Assembly: GCA_900770875.1 (NCBI GenBank)
Contig: CAAGLV010000115.1
Location: 1-5,018, forward strand
Reading direction: 5' to 3'
Length of the DNA: 5,018 nt
Source: Flavobacteriales bacterium
GTDB lineage: Bacteria; Bacteroidota; Bacteroidia; Flavobacteriales; Weeksellaceae
Shown here in pieces: positions 1-4,855 of this stretch. The notes under the pieces are model-generated. The model saw only the letters and a program-made list of their open reading frames with translations. It had not been told where the DNA came from and searched no databases. A program made the translations under genes and the position numbers. Position 1 is the first letter of the stretch; each line of letters begins with the position of its first letter.

Positions 1-32
1 ATAAATATTGAATAATATAAAAAAAACATAAA

Positions 33-62
33 TTATAATGAATATAATTATATACATTATAA
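33..62. repeat. 30-bp AT-rich near-perfect palindrome
   Basis: The arms TTATAATG (33-40) and CATTATAA (55-62) are perfect inverted copies. The spacer is also self-complementary, apart from one A/A mismatch at 41/54, so 14 of 15 base pairs match around a centre between 47 and 48. It abuts the terminator hairpin that follows. It could be an operator for a gene left of the window, or chance in almost pure A/T sequence. The rest of positions 1-60 shows no gene. Confidence 0.4.
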
Positions 63-88
63 AAAAGGAGCTATAAAGCTCCTTTTTT
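61..88. terminator. Intrinsic terminator of the HAD gene, symmetrical
   Basis: A 12-bp perfect stem (A6-GGAGCT paired with AGCTCC-T6) closes on the 4-nt loop ATAA. Read on the minus strand it starts two bases after the stop codon of the HAD phosphatase gene and ends in six U, the classic intrinsic terminator layout. Because the A and T tracts flank both sides, it could also stop plus-strand transcription entering from the left, where no gene is visible in this window. Confidence 0.88.
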
Positions 89-90
89 TA

Positions 91-747
91 TTATTTTAAA
101 TGCTGAATATAATTGGCATCAATTGCACAAAAATCTTCGCAAATCCAATTGGCTTTCGATAAATCTTGTCGTTTTGTATTTTGGCTTACATAACCTAAAA
201 CTTTAATTTCGGCTCGTACAGCAGCTTCAATTCCGTTTGTAGAATCTTCAATCACAATACATTCGGTTTTATCGCAATTTGCCAAAGATGCCGCATGTAA
301 AAAGATTGCAGGATTTGGTTTTGATTGCGGAAAATCTTCGCCCGAAACTTTCGCTTTAAAGTATTGATTTAAATTGAAACGATTAAATACACGATCGATG
401 GTTGATTTTGATGCCGAAGAAGCCAATATCAACTCAAAACCATTTTGATGTAAACCTTTTATCAATTGCTCTACGCCAGCAATTAATTCTAAATCTGGTT
501 TTGTATCAAATGCATCGTTAAAAATGGCACGCTTGCGTAAAACTAAATCGTTTACATCTTGTGTTAAATTAAATTTATCTTTTAAAATTTGATATACGTT
601 TTTAGTAGATTGTCCTGTAAAAGTTGCAAATAATTCGGGAGTTACCGGTATATCTAATTCTTTATAATGTTGATGATAAGCATAATGATGCACAGGTTCT
701 GTATCTACAATTACGCCATCCATATCAAAAATTACCGTTTTAATCAT
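91..747 (-). CDS. HAD-superfamily hydrolase, subclass IA (phosphatase / beta-phosphoglucomutase-like)
   Basis: This is a 218-residue cytoplasmic protein of normal length for a HAD-IA enzyme with a small helical C1 cap (about residues 16-85). Visible catalytic motifs are: motif I FDMDGVIVDT, with nucleophile D8 and acid/base D10; motif II LASSAS, with S110; motif III SKPNP, with K143; and motif IV IEDSTNGIEAA, with the Mg2+ ligands E167 and D168. The family forms a phospho-aspartate intermediate and removes or moves a phosphate on small sugar phosphates. The cap has GQSTKN where true beta-phosphoglucomutase has a phosphate-binding Arg, so a sugar-phosphate phosphatase is as likely as a mutase; the substrate cannot be read from sequence. 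The ATG start is fixed by motif I beginning at residue 7. It is a single-gene unit with its own promoter box at 762-769 and hairpin terminators on both sides. There is no sign of damage. Confidence 0.93.
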   Translation of the reverse strand: MIKTVIFDMDGVIVDTEPVHHYAYHQHYKELDIPVTPELFATFTGQSTKNVYQILKDKFNLTQDVNDLVLRKRAIFNDAFDTKPDLELIAGVEQLIKGLHQNGFELILASSASKSTIDRVFNRFNLNQYFKAKVSGEDFPQSKPNPAIFLHAASLANCDKTECIVIEDSTNGIEAAVRAEIKVLGYVSQNTKRQDLSKANWICEDFCAIDANYIQHLK

Positions 748-761
748 TGTGTTTGTTTCTG

Positions 762-769
762 CAAAAGTA
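762..769 (-). promoter_or_regulatory. Bacteroidota -7 promoter box for the HAD gene
   Basis: On the minus strand the sequence reads TACTTTTG, an exact match to the Bacteroidota TAnnTTTG -7 element, 14 bases before the ATG. This leaves a very short leader. No good TTG -33 element lies at the expected 17-23 bp: a TTG is present but only 11 bp away, and the T-rich tract of the preceding terminator fills the expected place. The promoter is inferred from the motif and position alone. Confidence 0.6.
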
Positions 770-787
770 AAATATTAATTCAATAAA

Positions 788-815
788 AAATAGCTTAGTT
801 TTGGCTAAGCTATTT
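788..815 (-). terminator. Intrinsic terminator of the charge-segregated protein gene
   Basis: An 11-bp perfect stem (AAATAGCTTAG with CTAAGCTATTT) and a 6-nt loop begin seven bases after the stop codon of the gene at 822-1778. On the minus strand it is followed by a run of six U (785-790, partly in the stem). It separates that gene from the downstream HAD gene, so the two are probably not one operon. Confidence 0.88.
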
Positions 816-821
816 AAAATA

Positions 822-1778
822 TTAATATTGAATTAAGATGTAATCTATTTGTTTTTTTAATTGGATAAATTCGGTTAATAATTCATGTTCTAATTCTTTA
901 CCTTTAATATATTTATACAATTCTTTCTCGATTTTTAAAGCTATTTCCTTTTTCGAATTTTTATCTTTTTTACCGTTTTTCTCTTTTTTAGACTTTTTAG
1001 ATTTATGCTTTTTCTTTTTCGATTTTTTATCTTTCTTGTCCTTTTTATCCTTTTTGTCTTTCTTCGATTTTTTAGCCTCTTTTTTATACTCTTTATGTAA
1101 TAAATAAAATTGTTCTATTACTTCTTTAAAAGCTGGTAAATCGTCTAATTGTTCGAATAACAATTCATCTAAATCAGTTGTTGTTGCTAATGTAATTAAT
1201 TCAGCATAATTGTTATCTAGTACAATTGGTGTTGCTTCGAAATCAAGATTATGAATATGTTCATCAAAATCTTCTAATTCAGAATCCTCTATAATTAAAT
1301 ACGAATTTTCGTCGTCTAACGTAATTTCTTCGTTTAATTCGTATTCTTCTAGTACTTCGTTGCCATCAATTACAATATACGCATCATCATCATCTAAAGA
1401 AATTGATTCGTTTTCTTCAAATTCCTGACCTTCTTCAAAAAGTTCGTCATTATCATCTTCTACCTCAGATGGTTCTACAACTAAATAAGCAATATCGTCT
1501 ACACGTACATAAAGCTGATTATTTTCGTCTGTAAAAAAAGCATCTACTTTCGAAAATTCTACAGTAGAAATTGTGTCTTCTTTTTGAATAAAAATAATTA
1601 AACGCTCTAAAGCTTCGGCAACTAATTCGTTAGAAAAGTTGTAATCTAGATCATCAAATAAGCGAACAAAAACTGATGCTAATGGGCGGAGTTTTTTATC
1701 CACTTCGATTGATGCAACCTGTTCTTCAACTAATTGGAATAGTTGAGAAGTAATATAATAAGAATGGATAGCACTCAT
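822..1778 (-). CDS. Unrecognised protein with acidic repeat region and poly-lysine tail
   Basis: This 318-residue protein belongs to no family I recognise. It has no signal peptide or membrane segment, so it is probably cytoplasmic. Four regions are visible. Residues 1-66 look helical and ordinary. Residues 93-217 contain no Lys or Arg at all; within them 34 of the 72 residues from 102 to 173 are Asp or Glu. Residues 232-277 hold 29 Lys in 46 positions, including four DKK units in a row (241-252). Residues 278-318 return to a helical, mixed-charge sequence. The acidic part carries three degenerate repeats of the form (V/L)DDxx-Y-hydrophobic3-acidic, with Tyr at 98, 134 and 160. The ATG is supported by a well-formed promoter 20 bases upstream. 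Lys-rich tails bind nucleic acid or other polyanions in many proteins, and the acidic segment could shield the tail in cis, but both are inference. It is a single-gene unit ending at its own terminator. Confidence 0.85.
   Translation of the reverse strand: MSAIHSYYITSQLFQLVEEQVASIEVDKKLRPLASVFVRLFDDLDYNFSNELVAEALERLIIFIQKEDTISTVEFSKVDAFFTDENNQLYVRVDDIAYLVVEPSEVEDDNDELFEEGQEFEENESISLDDDDAYIVIDGNEVLEEYELNEEITLDDENSYLIIEDSELEDFDEHIHNLDFEATPIVLDNNYAELITLATTTDLDELLFEQLDDLPAFKEVIEQFYLLHKEYKKEAKKSKKDKKDKKDKKDKKSKKKKHKSKKSKKEKNGKKDKNSKKEIALKIEKELYKYIKGKELEHELLTEFIQLKKQIDYILIQY
948..1073 (-). repeat. Poly-lysine / DKK-repeat coding tract
   Basis: Codons 236-277 of the charge-segregated protein encode an almost uninterrupted Lys tract broken only by Ser, Asp, Glu, His, Asn and Gly. 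Four successive DKK units switch synonymous codons: the Asp codons run GAC, GAT, GAC, GAT and the Lys pairs alternate AAA/AAG order. The protein repeat is therefore more regular than the DNA repeat. Confidence 0.8.
1260..1511 (-). repeat. Three degenerate acidic protein repeats
   Basis: Residues 90-109, 126-147 and 152-173 of the charge-segregated protein align as VDDIAYLVVEPSEVEDD, LDDDDAYIVIDGNEVLEE and LDDENSYLIIEDSELEDF. Each has an acidic pair, a Tyr followed by three aliphatic residues (a likely beta strand), then another acidic cluster. The Tyr positions are 36 and 26 residues apart. A possible remnant follows near residue 186 (VLDNNYAELI). Confidence 0.6.
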
Positions 1779-1798
1779 AACTGTTATAATGTTTGTAT

Positions 1799-1829
1799 CA
1801 AATTTAACACATTACAGCCATAAAATCAA
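1799..1829 (-). promoter_or_regulatory. Promoter of the charge-segregated protein gene
   Basis: Read on the minus strand, TTG (1827-1829) is followed after 20 bp by TAAATTTG (1799-1806). This is an exact match to the Bacteroidota -33 TTG / -7 TAnnTTTG arrangement with usual spacing. The -7 box ends 20 bases before the ATG. The call rests on motif and spacing only. Confidence 0.72.
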
Positions 1830-1977
1830 TCTAAATTATTTGAATTTGATCATATCTGATAAAAATTATTCAACAATAAAACAATAACTATATAAAGTTT
1901 ATAGAATAAATACACATTAAATACATAATGCTCCACTATCATCCACTAAATAGTATAAATATATATAATTAATTTAG

Positions 1978-2008
1978 TTGATTTTTTTTAAATTTTATCT
2001 TATTTTAG
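1978..2008 (+). promoter_or_regulatory. Probable promoter of the plus-strand gene
   Basis: TTG at 1978-1980 is followed after exactly 20 bp by TATTTTAG (2001-2008), one mismatch from the TAnnTTTG -7 consensus. Transcription would begin about 2012-2016, leaving a leader of under 20 bases made of AACC-like units (AACCAACCAACCC) directly before the ATG, with no Shine-Dalgarno. The -7 box forms the loop and first right-arm bases of the surrounding inverted repeat. Confidence 0.5.
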
Positions 2009-2019
2009 ATAAAATTTAA
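1988..2019. promoter_or_regulatory. Inverted repeat overlapping the -7 region; candidate operator
   Basis: Perfect 13-bp arms (TTAAATTTTATCT at 1988-2000 and its complement at 2007-2019) flank a 6-nt spacer TATTTT, ending 12 bases before the start codon at 2032. Because the probable -7 box lies in the centre of the palindrome, most of it would not be transcribed, which favours a protein-binding operator over an RNA hairpin. If transcription begins further upstream, it would instead be a leader hairpin close to the start codon. Confidence 0.5.
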
Positions 2020-2031
2020 CCAACCAACCCA

Positions 2032-2778
2032 ATGGCCAGAATAGACAAAGACGGTGTTTTAAGAGGTAAAATAGGCGACTTAATTTATCGTAATTACAGA
2101 GGCAAACAAATTGTACAGCGAGTTGCCGACGAACATAAAATATCCGAAAAAGTAAAAAAGAACAATACCGAATTTGGTTATGCAAGTGGAAAAGAATCTA
2201 CTTTGCGCAAATTTTATATCGAAACTTTACGTTTAATAAACGACGGAAATTTACATAACCGCCATCGTAAAATATTATACGAATTATTGATTCATAATTT
2301 GGATAAAAAAGAGTTCGATCGTAAAATTATCGACGGTAATCCCAAACAATATATTGGCTTAAATTTTAATATAAATTCGGCATGGGAAGATTATATGCCT
2401 TATTTTATCCCGATTAACGAAACCGAAAATGGATTTAAAATTGAGATTCCGGCACTTTTTAGTAAACTATTATTTAAACCTGTTAAAGCATTAAAAATTG
2501 ATCACTTAAAGCTTTCGTTTAATGTGCTTTCTATCGATCCTGATTTAAATCAAAATCCTGCTGCTATTTTATTTAATCAGCGTGAGATTACAATTTATCC
2601 AGAACAAAAAATTGAAGCAATTACATGGGAAATTTCAAACCTACCTCCTAACCGATTTATCATCGTGATTGGAAAAATTGAATACTTTGAAATGAATTCG
2701 GTTTACGGATTACGTAGCCTTAATACAAAAGAATTATGTCCGGCTTGCGTGTTATTTGCAACTAAGTTAAAACCATAA
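2032..2778 (+). CDS. Hypothetical protein with N-terminal GKIGDLIYRNYRGKQIVQ motif
   Basis: This 248-residue soluble protein has no signal peptide or membrane segment, and I do not recognise a characterised function. The first 30 residues hold a glycine-spaced, basic beta-hairpin-like motif (G12-K-I-G-D-L-I-Y, then R23-G-K-Q-I-V-Q-R). It resembles the N-termini of several uncharacterised Bacteroidetes protein groups such as DUF6266-like proteins, but I cannot confirm membership. Residues 35-100 are strongly basic and probably helical (TEFGYASGKES...LRKFY). From about 105 the pattern is mainly beta, with alternating hydrophobic strands up to residue 220. A CPAC pair (C236, C239) lies near the C-terminus; it is too isolated to call a metal site. 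The ATG is the first in frame and lies just after the promoter and palindrome. It is the only plus-strand gene here, alone between a divergent and a convergent neighbour, with a strong terminator at its stop codon. Confidence 0.82.
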   Translation: MARIDKDGVLRGKIGDLIYRNYRGKQIVQRVADEHKISEKVKKNNTEFGYASGKESTLRKFYIETLRLINDGNLHNRHRKILYELLIHNLDKKEFDRKIIDGNPKQYIGLNFNINSAWEDYMPYFIPINETENGFKIEIPALFSKLLFKPVKALKIDHLKLSFNVLSIDPDLNQNPAAILFNQREITIYPEQKIEAITWEISNLPPNRFIIVIGKIEYFEMNSVYGLRSLNTKELCPACVLFATKLKP

Positions 2779-2815
2779 AAAAAGCTCAACTTTAAAATTA
2801 AAGTTGAGCTTTTTT
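2778..2815. terminator. Bidirectional terminator between convergent genes
   Basis: A 17-bp perfect stem (A6-GCTCAACTTTA and its complement) with a 4-nt loop begins at the last base of the plus-strand gene's stop codon and lies 21 bases beyond the stop of the TSUP gene on the other strand. T-runs follow the stem in both reading directions, so one element can end both transcripts. Confidence 0.92.
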
Positions 2816-2836
2816 ATTGAACAATTATAAACAAAC

Positions 2837-4003
2837 TTAGATGATTTTTAAAATAATGCGAATACTCGAAATCATAACTAATAAAGCAACCAAAACGTAA
2901 GCCAATTTACGTGGTAATTTACCCGCTAATTTTGCAGCCATTGGTGCAGCTATCATTCCTCCGATAATTAATCCTAAAACAATGTACCAATATTCTACAC
3001 CTAAACTTGTAAAGAATGTCATTGTTGCAGCAAACGTGATGAAAAACTCAGCTAAAGAAACTGTACCAACTACATACTTCGATTGGCGACCTTTAGTTAA
3101 TAACGTTGAAGTTACAATTGGACCCCAACCACCGCCACCAAAGGCATCAAAAAAACCACCAGCAAATCCTAAAAATCCGATTTGATTAATTTTTTTGCGA
3201 ACAATTTTATTTTTAAATGCAATAGCTAATAATCTTACTGCAATTATAAATAAGTATAATGCAACAAATGGATACGCATAATGTTCGTATTCTTCGCCAA
3301 TGTAAATTACGAATAACGAACCTAAAATTGCACCAACAACACCCGGAATTGCTAACCAGATTAACATTTTTTTGTTAACGTTACCAAATTTATAGTGCGA
3401 ATAACCACTTATTGCGCTCGAGAACATTTCGGCTGTATGTATACTTCCCGAAATAGCTGGTAATTTAACGCCCATCGACATCATTGCCGCCGCCGATGTC
3501 ATTCCGTAACCTAAACCTAAAGCACCGTCTACTAATTGGGCAAAAAATCCTACGGCAAGCATAATATAAAATTCGTTCGGAATTACAGAAACAAACTCCT
3601 TTAAATTATAAACCGGAATCATCGTTGCAAAACCATAACCTACAAAAAACACGAAAAATAGAATCGAAATTCGTTGAACGATTTTGCCAATATCACGTTT
3701 GTTATCTTTTGCGTTTACCTCATCTAGGTATTCTTGATAATCCGACGATTCAAATTCTAAATCATTATAATTTAATAATGTATGTTTTGTTAAATTATAC
3801 TCTTTTATTGCAACTAAATTTGATGGATAGATAATCACATCAACCTCATCAAGAAGCTCTTGTTTTAAATCAGAAACTATAATTCGTTGAATATTTTCAG
3901 AATCAATTTGATTGTACTTTTGGATAGATTCTGTCGAATCATCGCAAATAAAGGCAAACTTTTTACCTTGTTTTATATAAATATTTATTGCTGTATTTTT
4001 CAT
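2837..4003 (-). CDS. TauE/SafE (TSUP) family sulfur-oxyanion permease with N-terminal soluble domain
   Basis: This 388-residue inner-membrane protein belongs to the TSUP family, whose members move sulfite, sulfate or organosulfonates. About eight hydrophobic segments lie between residues 111 and 388. The family's two similar halves each start with a glycine-rich conserved stretch: AQLVDGALGLGYGMTSA (155-171) and GGFFDAFGGGGWGPIVTSTLL (282-302), the latter followed by GTVSLAEFF (313-321). Residues 1-108 are an added hydrophilic domain with alternating beta and alpha character (for example KKFAFICDD at 14-22 and VDVIIYPSN at 54-62). It is absent from minimal TSUP proteins of about 250 residues, and I cannot assign it. 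The start codon lies 3 bases after the DUF2490 stop, so the two are almost certainly cotranscribed, and cysN lies upstream in the same direction. This context argues for sulfate uptake or sulfite handling during sulfate assimilation, though direction of transport and substrate are not shown by the sequence. Confidence 0.92.
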   Translation of the reverse strand: MKNTAINIYIKQGKKFAFICDDSTESIQKYNQIDSENIQRIIVSDLKQELLDEVDVIIYPSNLVAIKEYNLTKHTLLNYNDLEFESSDYQEYLDEVNAKDNKRDIGKIVQRISILFFVFFVGYGFATMIPVYNLKEFVSVIPNEFYIMLAVGFFAQLVDGALGLGYGMTSAAAMMSMGVKLPAISGSIHTAEMFSSAISGYSHYKFGNVNKKMLIWLAIPGVVGAILGSLFVIYIGEEYEHYAYPFVALYLFIIAVRLLAIAFKNKIVRKKINQIGFLGFAGGFFDAFGGGGWGPIVTSTLLTKGRQSKYVVGTVSLAEFFITFAATMTFFTSLGVEYWYIVLGLIIGGMIAAPMAAKLAGKLPRKLAYVLVALLVMISSIRIILKII

Positions 4004-4006
4004 GTT

Positions 4007-4789
4007 TTATAAGGTGTGATGAAACGAAAATCTAATAATATCTCGGTCGTAATACGAATTTCCTGTTGCGCGTTTTTGATTCCAATTCATATAACCTAAT
4101 TCTAATCCAATATGTTTATTGACTTTGTAATAAACTGATCCCGAGATTCTGTTTTGATCGAATGTATTTTCGTCGACAGCTGGTCCAGCATTAAAAAATA
4201 TTTCGTCGCGAAAACGAAGCGCTAATTGCGATTTATTTAAGTTTTGAAATTTAACAATCGGAACATCAATTCCGAATTGATAACGAAATCTAAAATTCCC
4301 AAAAGTATAACCACTTGCTAAACGATCATTTTCGTTATCGACATTATGAAAAATTCTAACTTCGGTAATAAATCGATTACTGATAGAAAAATGTTCGAAA
4401 TCTTTCTTTGTTTCAATTCCAATATCAGGACGTAATTCAGGAACAATTAAATTACTTTCGCTACGAGGATCATTTGGACTTTGTAAAAAAAGTGTCATTC
4501 CTCCAGAAACTTTCCAATTTCTAACCAATTTATAGCGATATTTTGCTCTAAAAATTAATTGATGTTGAGCACTTGGATTGATATATTGACGTTCCTGAAC
4601 TTCACCAAGAATTTCAGAATTTTTACCAATTTTAGCTGTTAAATAATACCCATACCATAAAAGATCTTGATTAGTTACTTTTTTCTGAGCTGAAGCAATA
4701 ATTGGTAAAGCAAAAGCTAAAGCAAAGTAACTCTTGCGATTTAATATAGAATTAAAGGTTGTTATAAATGGCATTTTCATATTAGGCAT
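4007..4789 (-). CDS. DUF2490 family outer-membrane protein
   Basis: This 260-residue secreted protein has a signal peptide: basic N-region up to K19, hydrophobic core YFALAFALPIIA (21-32), likely cleavage after ASA (32-34). The mature chain is built of short amphipathic beta strands ending in IIRFSFHHTL, as expected for a small outer-membrane barrel. DUF2490 marks include PELRPDIGIE (117-126), RFRDEIFFN (192-200), FDQNRISGSVYYKVN (210-224) and LELGYMN (229-235). The biochemical function of DUF2490 is unknown. Three in-frame ATG codons lie in the first six positions (M1, M4, M6); all leave the signal peptide intact, and the true start is undecided. The gene begins 66 bases after cysN and ends 3 bases before the TSUP gene, with no good promoter of its own visible, so it is probably read as part of the sulfate-assimilation operon. 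A role in passage of sulfate or sulfonates across the outer membrane is conjecture from context. Confidence 0.88.
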   Translation of the reverse strand: MPNMKMPFITTFNSILNRKSYFALAFALPIIASAQKKVTNQDLLWYGYYLTAKIGKNSEILGEVQERQYINPSAQHQLIFRAKYRYKLVRNWKVSGGMTLFLQSPNDPRSESNLIVPELRPDIGIETKKDFEHFSISNRFITEVRIFHNVDNENDRLASGYTFGNFRFRYQFGIDVPIVKFQNLNKSQLALRFRDEIFFNAGPAVDENTFDQNRISGSVYYKVNKHIGLELGYMNWNQKRATGNSYYDRDIIRFSFHHTL

Positions 4790-4817
4790 ATAAGACTTGT
4801 ATAGAGTAAATTAAGAC

Positions 4818-4839
4818 AGAACCCGATTTAACGGGCTCT
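4818..4839 (-). terminator. Hairpin between cysN and the DUF2490 gene (weak terminator or processing site)
   Basis: In the minus-strand transcript, AGAGCCCG pairs with CGGGTTCT (8 bp, one G-U pair) around the 6-nt loop TTAAAT, 16 bases after the cysN stop. The G-U pair would be an A/C mismatch on the plus strand, so the structure fits minus-strand RNA only. What follows (GTCTTAATTTAC) is not a proper U-tract, so it is likely a partial terminator, RNA-stabilising hairpin or processing site that lowers expression of the downstream pair relative to cysN. Confidence 0.5.
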
Positions 4840-4855
4840 ATTATGCATGTTAAAA

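Noticed and set aside
1128..1502. Acidic region as EF-hand calcium-binding loops
   Set aside because: The acidic residues are not spaced as DxDxDG loops between helices; the pattern looks like beta strands flanked by acidic clusters.
1841..1848. TGAATTTG, a possible plus-strand -7 box
   Set aside because: It has one mismatch at an important position, no properly spaced TTG, and lies almost 190 bases before the gene, while a better-spaced candidate is adjacent to the start.
1932..1948. Direct repeat TCCACTA with 10-bp period in the divergent intergenic region
   Set aside because: There are only two 7-base copies, with no third unit or symmetry; too weak to call an operator or iteron.
2000..2185. 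Minus-strand open frame of 61 codons
   Set aside because: It lies inside the strongly supported plus-strand gene and its promoter, has a Cys/Phe/Leu-rich composition typical of antisense AT-rich sequence, and has no promoter of its own.
2982..3185. Plus-strand open frame of 67 codons ending in a Pro-rich stretch
   Set aside because: It is antisense to the TSUP gene; the Pro run is the complement of the conserved GGGGWG motif.
3625..3834. Plus-strand open frame of 69 codons
   Set aside because: It is antisense to the N-terminal region of the TSUP gene and has no family resemblance or promoter.
3680..4003. N-terminal domain of the TSUP protein as a siroheme-synthase-like Rossmann fold
   Set aside because: The sulfur context made this tempting, but no GxGxxG nucleotide-binding motif is present near the first strand.
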